DNA of 64,000 bases from Ophiura sarsii (lineage: Eukaryota; Echinodermata; Ophiuroidea; Amphilepidida; Ophiuridae): the NCBI GenBank assembly GCA_035610835.1, contig CM069455.1, forward strand, positions 34,987,596 through 35,051,595. Reading direction: 5' to 3'. The notes under the pieces were generated by a model, which was not told the DNA's origin, ran no database searches, and saw only the letters and a program-made list of their open reading frames with translations. Position 1 is the first letter of the stretch, and each line of letters opens with the position of its first letter. Made by a program: the position numbers and the translations under genes. Positions 46,051 to 57,571 of the stretch are shown here, piece after piece.

Positions 46051-46240
46051 AGAATAAAGTATAGTTATAAGCTGTTTTGCTATATAATACGATGGTATTA
46101 TTATGTATAGGCTGTACCATATTTGTGTCGTCGTGTATGGCCGCCTGCGGCGACCATACACGACTCCAAATATAGTACAGCCTGTACATTATAAGATCAT
46201 CGTATTATAGCAAAACAGCTAATAACTATATTGTATTCTC
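46051..46240. mobile_element. 190-bp near-perfect palindrome (foldback element)
   Basis: Left arm GAGAATAAAGTATAGTTATA, AGCTGTTTTGCTATA, GTATAGGCTGTACCATATTT. The right arm mirrors it (AAATATAGTACAGCCTGTAC, TATAGCAAAACAGCT, TATATTGTATTCTC). The centre is GCCGCCTGCGGCGACC. Almost the whole length would fold into one hairpin. No open frame is present. Confidence 0.88.
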
Positions 46241-46299
46241 TAAATCATTAATCATCAATGTTCGGCATTAAAGGTGATGGTCTTCTATAAAACAAACCC

Positions 46300-46740
46300 C
46301 GTTTTTATTATTTGATTTTTTGGATATGTTATTATTTATTTATATTATTTTTATGACCATATAAGAGGATTGTGGATCAAAATTCATGTTATTTGCATTA
46401 TAATGGCGGCCATCTTGGATTTGATCGGTTATTTTATCCCGGGGCTCCTGAAAATACGCAAACATATTTATTTTTCTTCTGAAAAACAATAAAATATATA
46501 GGATATTTAAAAAAATATTTACGAGAAATGCGTTTGAGTTTCGACTATGCTTAAAAAGGCCTACTTTGGCATCATATTTATCGTCCTTTTTTCTGATTGA
46601 TTTGATATCAAACCGTTGATTATTGAATTTTCGGTAGTGAATATTAGAATAATTAATTAGCGCGGAACCAAATATTATCCTTGATAATGAAGCGCTCAAC
46701 AGCTTTATGCGACTTCCTGGATCATCACTTTTTGTCATTA
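46300..46740 (-). repeat. ATGGCGGCCAT-containing dispersed sequence with a 132-codon chance frame
   Basis: The minus strand has the longest open frame in the window (46,340-46,738), but the peptide is low in conserved-looking features and I recognise no domain. The DNA includes TAATGGCGGCCATCTTGGAT, a word common in interspersed repeats of many animals. The frame has no splice or promoter context. I treat it as non-coding. Confidence 0.4.
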
Positions 46741-47140
46741 AGGCGAGTAACCAACCTTGCCCCCGGTGACATTTTATAATAACTTCGTATTAAAGGGGAA
46801 TGACGTCTTGAATTTAAAATGTTAATCCGGTCGGTCAAAATACTGTAAATACTTATCTGCATCATAAGGCCCTGTCACATATTAGCGAATAGAACTAGCG
46901 TGTGCCCGATGTTTAGGAAATGTAGGTGTACATTCGTGTAAATTTGTCCTTCGCTCATGACATCCGATCAACAAAAAAGAAATTCCTTTTAAATGGAATA
47001 GGGGCTATCCAAGAGAAAAAAGCATGTTTTGCAACCAAACATCTGTTTCATACCAAAATACAAGGGAAATGGTGTATGTATTTTCCATAATTCAAACCAA
47101 AAAACAAATCAAAACACCGCAGTCTAAAAATAGCCTAACT

Positions 47141-47345
47141 AAACTGCGCCAATAAAGTATCTAAACACTTACAAATGGTCAGATTTATCGGAACCTGAAA
47201 TAGTAAGCACAAAAAAATAATTAATTAATTTGATTCTCAGTTATCTTCAGCGCATTTTGACACCTCTTTTGTTGCGCTACGATGTTGTTTGGCGGATTAA
47301 TGGGCACTCGAGTGGCTTAAGGTCGAATTTCAAAAGTTGCATATT
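47141..47345 (+). mobile_element. Diverged half of the 42,494-42,903 foldback family
   Basis: AACTGCGCCAATAAAGTATC, TAAACACTTACAAATGG, TTTTGACACCTC and CTACGATGTTGTTTGGCGG follow the left arm order of 42,494 onward, with many substitutions. The right arm is not evident. It ends close to the start of the element at 47,394. Confidence 0.6.
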
Positions 47346-47393
47346 GTGTTTGAGCATGTTCACAGTTTTGAGCGGGTGACAACGTAGTGATCA

Positions 47394-47550
47394 ATACACA
47401 TTGAGCGTGTTTCTGCTGGGACACTGCAAAAAGATTATTGCCGATTATTGCCGATTATTGCCGATTATTGCCGGGTTCTGCCTGTTTCTGCTAGGTAAAC
47501 TTAGCGTTTATTAGCGGTTTCTTCCCCAGCAAAAACACGCTCTATGTATA
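47394..47550. mobile_element. Small foldback element enclosing an ATTATTGCCG tandem repeat
   Basis: The arms are TTGAGCGTGTTTCTGCTGGG and, inverted, CCCAGCAAAAACACGCTCTA, about 25 bases each. Inside, the 10-base word ATTATTGCCG is repeated four times (about 47,434-47,472). An ACACTGCAAAAA word, as in the CACTGCAAA elements, lies at the inner edge of the left arm. Confidence 0.75.
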
Positions 47551-48560
47551 CGTTGAGCGTTTGCTGAAACATTTTAAACGTTGCAAGAATGATTATGTGT
47601 TAATTAGTTATTGTGAAAAAATGAAGTCAATCACATTTTTCGTTTGTCTTTGGTAAACCATTTTGCTGCACAACCCCATTTACTTGTTTGTCCATGAGCA
47701 TAGTAATGAAATTGGTTACATTTCATTTTTACAATTGAATATCCCGCCAAAAATGTGAATAATTTCATTTTGTTTTGTATTCAAATTTAGAACATTATAA
47801 GTAATTCATAGCATGGGCTATGTAAATTGATTATTTTATCTCCCATGTAAAAACAAGAAAGAATGCATCAAATTCCAATTACGTCACAAATTTACTCGAA
47901 CTTTGAAATTTTAATGAGAGACGCATTTTACATTCTTATGCATGTATTGGGTATCTTGTGGACAAGCATGTGAAATTGGTGCATGGGTAAAAAGGTTTAC
48001 CAAAGGCAAACAAAAAATGCTATTGACTTCATTTTTCCCCATGAAATTAGTAACATATACGGTATGTTATTCTTATAAGTTAAAAAAAGTTCAAACATCA
48101 ACCTGGTTTTGAAAAAAAATCGACTTCTTTCCACTATTCCAATTTCTTGACTCACCCTGTATAATGTACGGAAGGAAACATGCAAGTTGTAGTAAATACC
48201 AGTAGTTTTTGATATTATTAACGTTGCTGCCGGTTCGGTAAATGAAGTTTTTACTCATAGAGTGTGACTGCTGGTTGGTACGGTTGATATTTGATTGAAG
48301 AAAACACACAAACTATATCTGATATAATTATAAACAGCTGTGCTCTATTTACATCAGGGTTTATTAAAATTGATATCAATGAAACATTCTTGCCTCAAAA
48401 CGTTTGTATGGGTTGATTTGTCGTGCCTCATCATAAATGTCATTGTTGAATTTTAAAAAGATGATGCGTTTTAGTGTTAAATGATATTGATAATGGATGA
48501 TATTATCAGATCAAATAATTCATCTGGAATGGGTGCTGTCATGCTTTTCACGGTTTTGCT
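47551..48560. other. Unassigned AT-rich DNA, no gene seen
   Basis: Two overlapping minus-strand frames (47,997-48,309) without family resemblance. A solo CACCCTGTATAATGTACGG word near 48,153 resembles the end of a TACAGGGTG-type element. Confidence 0.4.
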
Positions 48561-48563
48561 ATG

Positions 48564-49212
48564 TTACCACTTTCCACGCTGCAGGCAGCTGCTGACGACA
48601 TTCTAAATGTTCACAAAATGTTTCAAACATTACAAAGTTATTGAATTTAATTACCATATTTGGAATCACCATGAAAAATGCATTGAAATAAGTACAAACA
48701 TGTCTAGCATTGGTTCAGTAATCCTTGAGATAGACCTTGAAAGTTGGGAAAGGTTTCTGAAAAATTCGTTTTGTATTATGAGGCCAAAAAAACACAGTTG
48801 TGTTGCCCTCATCCGGCCGGGTCAAAATTCCGAGAATGTGGGCCGGGGTGTTTTTTGTTGTTGTTTTTTTGGTAAGAATTTCTTCTTTTTTTTCTCTCTT
48901 TTTTTGAGGGTTTTTTTTTTTTCCTCAAGATTTTGTTTCTTCTTCAAGATCTTCTAATCTGTGAAAATTGCACAGAGATGGGCAAGAAACCAAAATATTC
49001 ACCATTGGGTTGAAAATACATCCAGTAAGCGTTTTCCTTAGTATCTTCACACATGTTGACTGAAATAATAATAGGTATAAAATTGTTGATTTGGTAAAAT
49101 AAAAAAATAAAATAAAAAATCCGGCCGGCCGACCTTCCCGATTTTAGGCTTGTGAGGGCAACACAACTTTTTTGTTTGGCCTTATGGTAAAACTAACAGC
49201 CGCATCACTAGG
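48564..49212 (+). mobile_element. TTAA-flanked MITE, family A, carrying a nested element
   Basis: Family A from CACTTTCCACGC (48,568) to about 48,780 (TTTTGTATTATG), then a 402-bp foreign element, then the rest of family A (GGTAAAACTAACAGCCGC) from about 49,187. The right terminus is decayed (CATCACTAGG). The nested arrangement dates the inner element as younger. Confidence 0.8.
48781..49182. mobile_element. Nested foldback element with AGGCCAAA ends
   Basis: Inverted ends AGGCCAAAAAAACACAGTTG and, inverted, CAACTTTTTTGTTTGGCCT, with TTGTGTTGCCCTCA continuing the arm on both sides. Flanks TATG (48,777-48,780 and 49,183-49,186) look like a 4-5 base target duplication inside the host MITE. The core is T-rich low complexity followed by CCGGCCGG. 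It encodes nothing I recognise. Confidence 0.75.
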
Positions 49213-49243
49213 CTACATGACTTTTAATGGATGTTACTACAAT

Positions 49244-49558
49244 CAGGCCCGTAGGAAGGGGGGGGGGGGGGGGGGGGGGGGGGCGATGGTGGCGATCGCC
49301 CCCCCTTTGAAAATCTTCCCCGGAAAATGTGTACACAGATGAAAAAATCTCGCGCGCTACGCGCGCATTTGTCTTCCCAAAATGCAATATTCTTTGCTAC
49401 AATCTTGTTTAGAGCCAAAATGTACCTCGATCGTGCAAAAAATAGGTGCAAATTCGCAAATTTTCGCGCACTACGCGCGCATATTTGACTAACAAAAAAA
49501 TGTCCGTTTTTTTTATTTTAAAACGCCCCCCCTTTGAAAAAAGTGTCTTACGGCCCTG
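49244..49558. mobile_element. hAT-like element with CAGGSCCGTA ends and a poly-G tract
   Basis: CAGGCCCGTAGGAAG (left) and GTCTTACGGCCCTG (right) are imperfect inverted ends of hAT type. Inside are a poly-G run (about 49,257-49,283), two GCGCGC(T)ACGCGCGC palindromes (about 49,350 and 49,468), and two copies of CGCCCCCCCTTTGAAAA (about 49,297 and 49,524). I could not confirm an 8-base target duplication. Confidence 0.6.
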
Positions 49559-49770
49559 ACAATTGTGTCCCCCTTCAATCCTACGGGTATGCCGGTATGC
49601 CCATTATAGTACGCTCTGTCTCGTTGATATATATATATCGAACAAGTAACGGAAGCCCGTATAATATATAGGCTATATTATGTTTTCGTTTATTTTGTTA
49701 ACATAATGATTATTATAATGTATAACACATGTTTGCCGCCATCGTTGACATACATAATATGCCGACGATA

Positions 49771-50402
49771 TGCAGGGTTTCTCAGAATGATCTATACCGG
49801 GTTTCAAAAATATATAAAACATATAAACAAATAATGTTTCAAATGTAAACCCTTGCGATATGATTGTGGAAATGTTTCTTACTTATTCCGTTAATTTCAT
49901 TGAGATATCTCTTTTTGTTCCGCAGTGGCAAGACATAATCGAAAATCAGTGAAAAACTAATTTTCTTATTTCTCACATAATTCATCTGTACAGCTATATT
50001 CTCGCTAGCACTACCAGCATTTCAAACAATGAACCCCACACCTCATAAGTTATATTCAAAACTCCCTCCAAAGAAAGGAAGGTTAAAAACACTCAAGCAA
50101 AACAAATCCTGCCCTACTCAATCAAAGCTTTGTTTTTTATGCACACAACAATCGATTGTTACCAAAACTTTTAAGTAAATAGATTTTCATATTGGATCAT
50201 TTCGACAAATCTTGAATGCTACTATCGTTACAAAAAAAGTATGTATTTTCCATCAGAAATGTCCGATTTTGAAAATCTAAAATTTCTAAGAAAGCTTGGC
50301 GTTTGCGCAAGATATATATGAACACGATTTGGACATTATCAATAAAGTTCATACCGAAAAAATTGTATTACCTCGGTATAGATCATTATGAGACACCCTG
50401 TA
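49771..50402. mobile_element. 632-bp non-autonomous element with CAGGGTNTCTCA ends
   Basis: TGCAGGGTTTCTCAGAATGA, TCTATACCG at the left; CGGTATAGATCATTATGAGA, CACCCTGTA at the right. The terminal inverted repeat is therefore about 29 bases with few mismatches. The ends resemble the TACAGGGTGTC word of 29,834. The interior is AT-rich with no transposase frame that I can detect. Confidence 0.75.
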
Positions 50403-50404
50403 TC

Positions 50405-51190
50405 TCTGTCGTGGGCGAGATGAGGTTTTCATTCAAATGAACAGCTTTTTAAACCCTTGGAGTAAGGCGACCTTTCTTGTTATCAAATTAGTATCAAAAT
50501 ATAAACAACCCATCTTGATGAGATTAATTCATATAAGCCACATAATATCACATTAGTGCGAATGTTTTAATACTGTAAATTACCAAATTTAATATCAAAA
50601 ATATGGCTTTGGATTCGCTGCTGCTAATTCGTTTTTGCATTTACCAGACCATGATGGATAACAATGACATAACATACACCTAGCACCAAAAGTCCCGGAC
50701 CAGGTGCTTTGAGGTTGGCTAATTCAAAATAGATAATCGGTACCAACTATCTGAGATAAACATTAAATGAGCAAATTTCAATTTGATACCCCATTCTAAA
50801 AAAAATCGAAGGGATACTTTTAAGGTTATGGCGATTTCAATGACCGCGCATAACAACAGCAAAGTTGCACTAGGTATAGGAAATCATTGATTTGTGTGTG
50901 ATAACGCAGTAAAAATATGTGTGTAAAGACTCACAGCTAATCAGCAAAAGAGTTTAATCTTCACATCTAGTCACACCCTTAATACCGCAATCACTCCAGA
51001 CCCATTCATCCAGATACCTAGGTTAATCTACATTCTGCATTCACTTCAAAGCGCAAACAGTGTCTGTCTGATAGAATACAGTGCTTACGCGCGCTCGAAA
51101 GTTACGTATCACGCAGAAGAAAAAAAAGAATACCATTTGCCGGATTCTTTGATTTTTATAAATGGGTAAAGTGTCTGTTCTCGTGCTGCG
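50405..51190. other. Unassigned AT-rich DNA, no gene seen
   Basis: No open frame of interest and no clear inverted ends between the two MITEs that bound it. Confidence 0.4.
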
Positions 51191-51193
51191 ATA

Positions 51194-51446
51194 CACTGCA
51201 AATCAAAGTGTTAATGATTTGAGTAACGGATTACTAACACTTGGACGCGTTAATGCTATAATGAGATTGTACAGTAAAGGTATAGGAAGTCTTCATTTAG
51301 CATGTTTAGTGTTCACTTAGTAAACATTAACGCCTGATGAATGCCTGAAAATACGTAAGTTAACAGGTTTTAGAGTTCATATTTGAACGCTTTGGATGCC
51401 TTTAACATGTCCGTGTGTTCAAATATAAACACTTAGTTTTGCAGTG
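51194..51446. mobile_element. TA-flanked MITE with CACTGCAAA ends
   Basis: TA then CACTGCAAATCAAAGTGTTA at the left; AACACTTAGTTTTGCAGTG then TA at the right. It is 253 bases with no coding capacity, and inner GTTAATG and TTCAAAT words are roughly mirrored. The same terminal word is found at 23,414 and near 47,421. Confidence 0.78.
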
Positions 51447-51449
51447 TAC

Positions 51450-53285
51450 ATCGTAGTGGATACTGCCACAACCCACCACTCTAAATATGGACCTGTGCCT
51501 ATCCAATCATACTGTAGTCCGGTAACGAAACTATAATTTCCACCTTGTACTACTTAAATTAAGCCAATGTCATGAATGTTATACAGTTCAAATGGTATTA
51601 TAGTTACGTGTGTATATTCTCTTTAAAACTCTCCTATTAATGTTGGCTTATACATTATTCAACATCGTTTACTCTTCTCACTAATTAGGCTGGTGCTTAT
51701 TGAAATTTACGTCATTTCATGAGCAGTTTTGCAAAGCATTGACTTTTTGGTGCCAAACAAGAGCTAAACAGTTCTCAAAAACTGACCAGGAAATGAATAC
51801 GCTCATAACTCTAAAGATAAAGTTCCAACTTAAGAATAATAAATTACAAGATTATGGAATCATTTCTTGTCTTCAATTGGAGACATTGTTCGCGAAGATG
51901 GTTAACAATTACGAACGCTCCACCGAAACAAAATGCACGTTTTATGAACACGCAATATAGTGCGGCAGGGGTGGGTGCGTGCTACATGAGAGCACCACAC
52001 CAAATCAATGCGCAATTCGTGTAATCCTGTAGTAGTTCCGGGAAAGCACGAAGACTAGGCTTGTAAATGTGAGGTTTTCGGGCAATTTGTTTCTCCGGGG
52101 ATGGTATGTTTGTATTTAAATGAACGAGTGGGACCTATCCGTTGCACCTACAATGATAAAATACCTTATTTTTAATTTATCGACCTAAATAGTGCCCAGG
52201 GCGTAAGCACCTGCCTAAATGGTGAACAGGCATGCCAGAAAACGTGAAAAAGTGAGGGCGCTGTGTGCAGTTCCGTAGCAGAAAATTTAGCTTAATAACC
52301 CCTCATGAAACAAAGGCTTAAATTAAAGTTGAGATGTTACTGAAATGGTCATAGGTGACAAGTATGCAATAAATGTAACCGGAGGGTAGAAAAGGTGTCT
52401 TGAAATATGGCACTTTTACACGTATTTCAATGAGAGAGATATTTGGTATCAATTGAAGTATCACCTGTCCTCACTTTACTATCGACCGGTAAGTTGTCGC
52501 TACCCGTTAATCAATAATTTGAGGCTGCGTGTAGATAGAAACCAAATGCTTAAATGAAAAAAACGGACTTTGTTTTGAATTTAGACACATAGCTGTATTA
52601 ATATCTACGCAATATTTAAATTAAAGAACATTTTTTCTTTTTCTTTTGACAATTTTATAATTTAATATAGTTAAGTACAAACAACTCGAGGCGTATTTAA
52701 TGATGAACCAATTGACCAGCATTTGTAAAGCATCGGCTCTTTAACATGTTTAAGTGCCAAATGTGAGCTAGTGCGTAACTAACGTATGGCTCGCGAGTTA
52801 CTATTGCATCATATTATACCTGTATACCAGTATGCACAAATTAAGCACCAGTAGGTTATATTGAGTCCAGTTTTAAGTGTAGTAGGGTTTGTTTATCAGA
52901 ATGCGATGGATGCATAATGAATTAACATATGATGCCCGATATTCGATGGTTTAGTGCAACAAAGACCTATTCGCAATGGCTGCCATTTGTGAGATTGTGT
53001 TCTTACAAGTGGACATCTTAAAGCACCCGTAATATATAACATGTGGCAGCTATTGTAGATATTGCCTTTTCACATAACTGAAATGTAAGTGTAAATGTGT
53101 CCTATCTGCTATAGCTACCATGTGTAACTTTAAGTTCATATCAAGGGGTCTGCTATAGATTCCAACACATGATAACATCTGGCAGCTATTGCAGATGGAC
53201 CCTTGTTGCACTGAACCCTCGTATTCTTCTCTTGTGTTGGTTGTACTAATTATATATAGGTCAATAAATGCGTATGTTTTGTTTC
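51450..53285. other. Unique AT-rich DNA, no supported gene
   Basis: The frame at 51,700-51,960 (86 codons) has a mixed composition with no recognised domain. A diverged direct repeat of TGGCAGCTATTGTAGAT occurs near 53,043 and 53,190. Nothing else stands out. Confidence 0.5.
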
Positions 53286-53289
53286 GAGT

Positions 53290-53408
53290 AAAATTAGACA
53301 AATCAATGCACGCGCGCCGATGTTGATATATGAATGATGGCACGACCACGCAGAGTGCTATTATGAGCATATTAACATTTGCGCAAGTGCATTGATTTGT
53401 CTAATTTT
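53290..53408. repeat. Inverted repeat with 20-base perfect arms
   Basis: AAATTAGACAAATCAATGCA (53,291-53,310) is mirrored by TGCATTGATTTGTCTAATTT (about 53,388-53,407), with a loop of about 77 bases. It could be a small MITE or a simple hairpin. No flanking duplication is obvious. Confidence 0.75.
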
Positions 53409-53739
53409 TCAAGAAGCAAAACATAAGCATATTGCCCAAATTCATACACGACATAATACAAATCAAAATTCACAATTCTGTGCATACGTAATCTCTTTAA
53501 TAACGAATAAAAACATGTTAGCAAGATTGCTAATACCCGCGGTAAAATTCTGCGACCCCGGGTTGCCTGCACAACGAGCGAATCAAAACAATGCGTGTGG
53601 TGCGAGAACCGTACGGCGCGTACGCGGAGTGTAATTAGACACTTTCAATGCACTGCGAGTATTCTAGTTTCCTGCTTGTTAATAGGTTCGATACAACTAT
53701 TATAGTGTTTGAATACACGCTTACGCACTTAAGATGTGC

Positions 53740-55635
53740 AATTCATTTCATTCTATAATTAGCTGAAGTAGCCTATACGCTAGTATCCCAAAGGGATTCA
53801 TAAGTGCCGTGTCCACTTTGAATTTCTAATTAAGATAATTGTGTTTTTCTATAATAATCAACAAACTCTTTTAGAACTTGTGTACTTTATGTAGGACAGT
53901 TCACGAAGCAGAATAACGTAGAATATAACTGGAATAATGCTGTAGCCGAGCCATTAACTGTCAAAGCAAATACATTGATGGATCCCGTTCATCTTGCTAT
54001 GGGACAAACTGAATGACATTATAACCGTGTGTTTTATGCAATATGATATTCTCCCTTTTACCGTTATTGTCTAATTGAATAGGAACTGTAGAGTCCAAAT
54101 CGAACTGCATGCCCTATTTACGATACTCCCTCTTCGGTTTTCCCAACGGTGTTTATAGTCGTGATGTCTAGAAAACAGTAAAAGAAATACCTCATCGTTA
54201 CGAGGCGAATAAAATAGACATTTAATGTGTAATTTACTTTACTTGCCTAGAAGATAATGTTACAACCAGGGCCGCCGAGAGTGGATACGGACCCGTGGAA
54301 AAATGCTAGGCCCCTTAAATAAAATAAGGCCGCGCATTTCTACCATTTGTATTTTATAGTGGCAAATCGAAAACGTAAATAATATTGGCTTAATTCCATT
54401 CTCTCATGAGCCTATTCTCGAAAACGTAAATAAAATTGGCTTTAAGGGGGGACTTAAGGAAGTTTTTTGTTGAATTTTGTTAGTGCTGTAATTATTGAAC
54501 CATGACTCAAATGTATATAAAAGTATACATTTTTGGAAAGGAAATGGATCAGAGAATCCAAATTTGGCATCAATTTTGACCCAAAATGTTGATTTTTTTT
54601 GAGAAAATTACAAAAAAATCACTTTTTGAACAAAGCTAACAAACATAATTTTGAGTTAAAAATGCCCAAATCTAATCCAATATTTGTTGAAATTTTGACA
54701 AAAAAGTGTTAATTTTTTTTTTTTTTAAATCCATTTGTTCACGTTTTTTGGCAAATGTTGGTCAAAATTTTCAAAAATATTAGATTATTTTTTTAAAATT
54801 TTAAATCGTCCCTTCATTAGTGTCTTAACATCATTATAAAGTGATTTGGCCACTTTTTACTCAAAATTATTTTTTGTTAGCTTTGTTCAAAAAATTTGGG
54901 TCAAAAAAGTGAATTTTGTGATTTTCTCAAAAAATCTACTTTTTTGGTCAAAATTGACGCCAAATTTGGATTCTCTGATCCATTTCCTTTCCAAAAATGT
55001 ATACTTTTATATACATTTGATTAATAGTTCAATAATTACAGCACTCACAAAATTCAAAAAATCAAATCAAAAACTTCCTTAAGTCCCCCCCTTAATTCGA
55101 TTCTCTCATGCGCCTAGCGTCCTTATGAACAATTCATGAATATGCATGCAAAGCGTGAGATTTTACCATAAAAAGATATGAAAGGAACTGTTGTTGCCTT
55201 TGCTTTCATGATATTAATCCCATACGGCATCAAATATGGTATTGGCTGAATTGGAAATCAAATTATGATAGACATTCACAAATTGTAATTTTTCATAATA
55301 CGGGATTTCAGAAATAACGCATAAGTGAATTGCTACCATTGGACATACTTCAGCGTTTCAGTTGTAAGTCGAATTACGATCAGTAAATCCGTATTTCATA
55401 TGCCCCCTGTATTGTATATGTATACTGTTCTAAGTGAATTCCTAAACCAACGTCAGACGTAAAATTATGGCAATAATTGCTAGGTCATATTGGCCATCTA
55501 GAGTGGTCACGCCTTACAATGCCTTACAGGTCTCTATTCACCTCATTACAATTCCAAGTGAGTAAAGTAAGTGCCTTATAGACGGTCAAGATCTCCTATT
55601 GAATTAGAAATAGCGAGTAAGAAGTCCATAGTTAT
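53740..55635 (+). repeat. Third segmental duplication, left copy
   Basis: Shares with 58,365-61,065, in order: TATAATTAGCTGAAGTAGCC; GAACTTGTGTACTTTATGTA; TTTTATGCAATATGAT; TCTTCGGTTTTCCCAACGGT; AATGTTACAACCAGGGCC; and, beyond insertions in both copies, TCACCTCATTACAATTCCAA and CCTATTGAATTAGAAA. It is older than the other two duplications. It is interrupted by a foldback element at 54,446-55,091. Confidence 0.88.
54446..55091. mobile_element. TTAA-flanked foldback element, GGGGGGACTTAAGG ends
   Basis: TTAA (54,442-54,445) then GGGGGGACTTAAGGAAG; CTTCCTTAAGTCCCCCCC then TTAA (55,092-55,095). The arms run about 250 bases with matched blocks (ATTATTGAAC, TATAAAAGTATACATTTTTG, GATCAGAGAATCCAAATTTG). 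The core is T-rich and non-coding. Fragments of the same arms pile up at 62,300-63,690. The copied locus at about 59,265 lacks it. Confidence 0.85.
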
Positions 55636-55681
55636 TCCGGATAAAGATAAAGAGGGGGTGGTGACCGAGCTAGGTGCAATC

Positions 55682-55873
55682 GGGCTATTCCATTTAAAAT
55701 CCATACACCCTCTATGAAAAACATGACCTTAATCTCCGAGTCACACACAGGGAGTGTAGATTTCTAATCGGATCATCCATGCAAGGTAACCCCATTTGAA
55801 ATTTACACTCCCTATGGGGAAGATTATGGAAAGTATTCTATACGGGGTGTATGGATTGCATATAGAATAGCCC
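55682..55873. mobile_element. MITE with GGGCTATTC ends, copy 2
   Basis: Perfect terminal pair GGGCTATTC and GAATAGCCC, then ATCCATACACCC mirrored by GGGGTGTATGGAT, and the inner pair ACACAGGGAGTGTAGATTT and AAATTTACACTCCCTATGGG. It is 192 bases and non-coding. I do not see a clear target duplication. The same family is at 40,286-40,470. Confidence 0.8.
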
Positions 55874-55879
55874 ATTGCT

Positions 55880-57015
55880 TGCAGCTTATAGCTAAAGGTT
55901 CAAAAAGAGCATGTTCTGAAATGTGATCCAGAGGCGAAATTCGATAGCTCTACCGGCTTCTACGCTAATGGATTGGCAATGAATGAAATATTTATGGAAT
56001 CGAGGGGCTATTATTATCGGGACTGTCATTCAGTAAAAATCACCAGCATGAGAATGTCTGTTAAAGGGGCATTGACAGATACGTATGTGAATGCGCCCTC
56101 AATTTTCCTGGAAATCAGTTTTTTGCACCAAAGTAATCCAAGGCATTATACTAACTACCATCTGAAACAGTTTACCTTAATTGTACTATTTCACAATTTG
56201 TTAATGTCGATGTAGATCCCATCGAAATTAACTGCAGAATTCGGCACATATGGCTTCACTAGAATGTCTATCTAGCGCCATCACTTCAGCCCTTTTCCCA
56301 TGAAATATTAAATTTCTGGGTTCTGTTATACCTTATCGATTGAAACTTAATATTTTTGTTAAATTTCATTTTTATCGCCAATATCTCCGTGCCCTTTTAA
56401 CTATACAGGCAGAGAGTTACAATTTACTAATGTTCATTACGTATTTGAAATTGTATAAACCTCCATTATGTACAATCAAATTTTCGTAAGTAACGAAATA
56501 TCTCATAGTGTCATATTTCGTGGTGTCCAAAACGTCCATCACATTTTTCACGCGTCACTTTCTTTAATTTATCTCATTTGGGACCTATTTGTAAGTATTG
56601 AAAGTCAAAAGGTAACCTAGCACGCTTATAACAGATGATCTAAAATGTTCGAAGCTAAATTATTCTGTATGAATTTGCTTCAAATTGAATAAGAAACACC
56701 CCTTCTTCAACCGTAACAATATACTTGGTTGAATTTAAAGAGTTCCATTACATTAGCAGTTATTTTCTTATGTTTATCAAGTAATCAGTTTCCAGGAGGA
56801 TACTTCAAGGGTTTAATAAAATCTATTAGGCGACGAAAAACGTGTTTTACGGCGAAGTGGGTTTTTTTCTTCAACATTTCGTGAATTGTCAACAACAAAA
56901 ATCAAAACTTTAGCCAAGTATTAACACTTTTAGTGCCAACCAATTTGCGCGATGGTATTAGGTAGTGAAACAATTATACTCTATTGAACTTATGGCTCGC
57001 GCGCATGACATATAT
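55880..57015. other. Unique DNA, no supported gene
   Basis: The frame at 55,973-56,215 (80 codons) is unremarkable. AT-rich sequence otherwise, and I see no repeats with clear ends. Confidence 0.5.
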
Positions 57016-57017
57016 TG

Positions 57018-57332
57018 CCCGCTTAGGAGCGCTATCAATTCGGTCTGGTAAACCCATTGTTATCAATTACTACGAGAGGATTGCCTGGTTGTATATTTAA
57101 ATTCGGGGCGTGTACGAGCGGTACTACTTGCTAACTGCATGGGTGAGTTTCCATTATGTTGCAAATTACATCCACGCTCATGCGTTTGAACTATTCAATG
57201 GGCGTTGCAATACAGTCGGTTGGTTGCACACGAGAATTATGTCATATAGCATCCAGCTTTGATGGAAGGCGAATATTTAAATTTGGTGCCTGTTTTGGGG
57301 GCACCCATTTAAAGCGCTGCTAAGCGGGCCAT
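57018..57332. mobile_element. Possible MITE with GCCCGCTTAG ends
   Basis: TGCCCGCTTAGGAGCGCT at the left pairs with AGCGCTGCTAAGCGGGCC at the right, about 17 bases with one mismatch, enclosing some 280 bases. Inside are three places where a Cys-free, AT-rich stretch alternates with TTTAAATTCGGGGCG and TTTAAATTTGGTGCC words. No target duplication is certain. Confidence 0.55.
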
Positions 57333-57571
57333 GTAGCGTAATGATTTGATTGCATCGCTCGTATTACTGCTAATAGGCCTACCATGTACGCGCAATCCAA
57401 GCACCTATTATAGATTCCTGTGTTTATTAGTGTTATAGGTTTTCAGAGTGTAATGGTTGCATAATCAATTACATGACAGATATTGCAAGAGTGACCGAAG
57501 GTCACGAGTTCTAATATTGATTATATTATACGTATATAGTCAGGACCCAACTAGACAGTACTATATAATCA

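Noticed and set aside
46340..46738. 132-codon minus-strand frame, the longest reading frame that might be a gene
   Set aside because: No recognisable domain, repeat-like DNA (ATGGCGGCCAT word), no exon context, and a length that chance allows in 64 kb of this composition on six frames.
49224..49451. Pro-rich minus-strand protein
   Set aside because: The poly-Pro is the poly-G tract read on the other strand within a hAT-like element.
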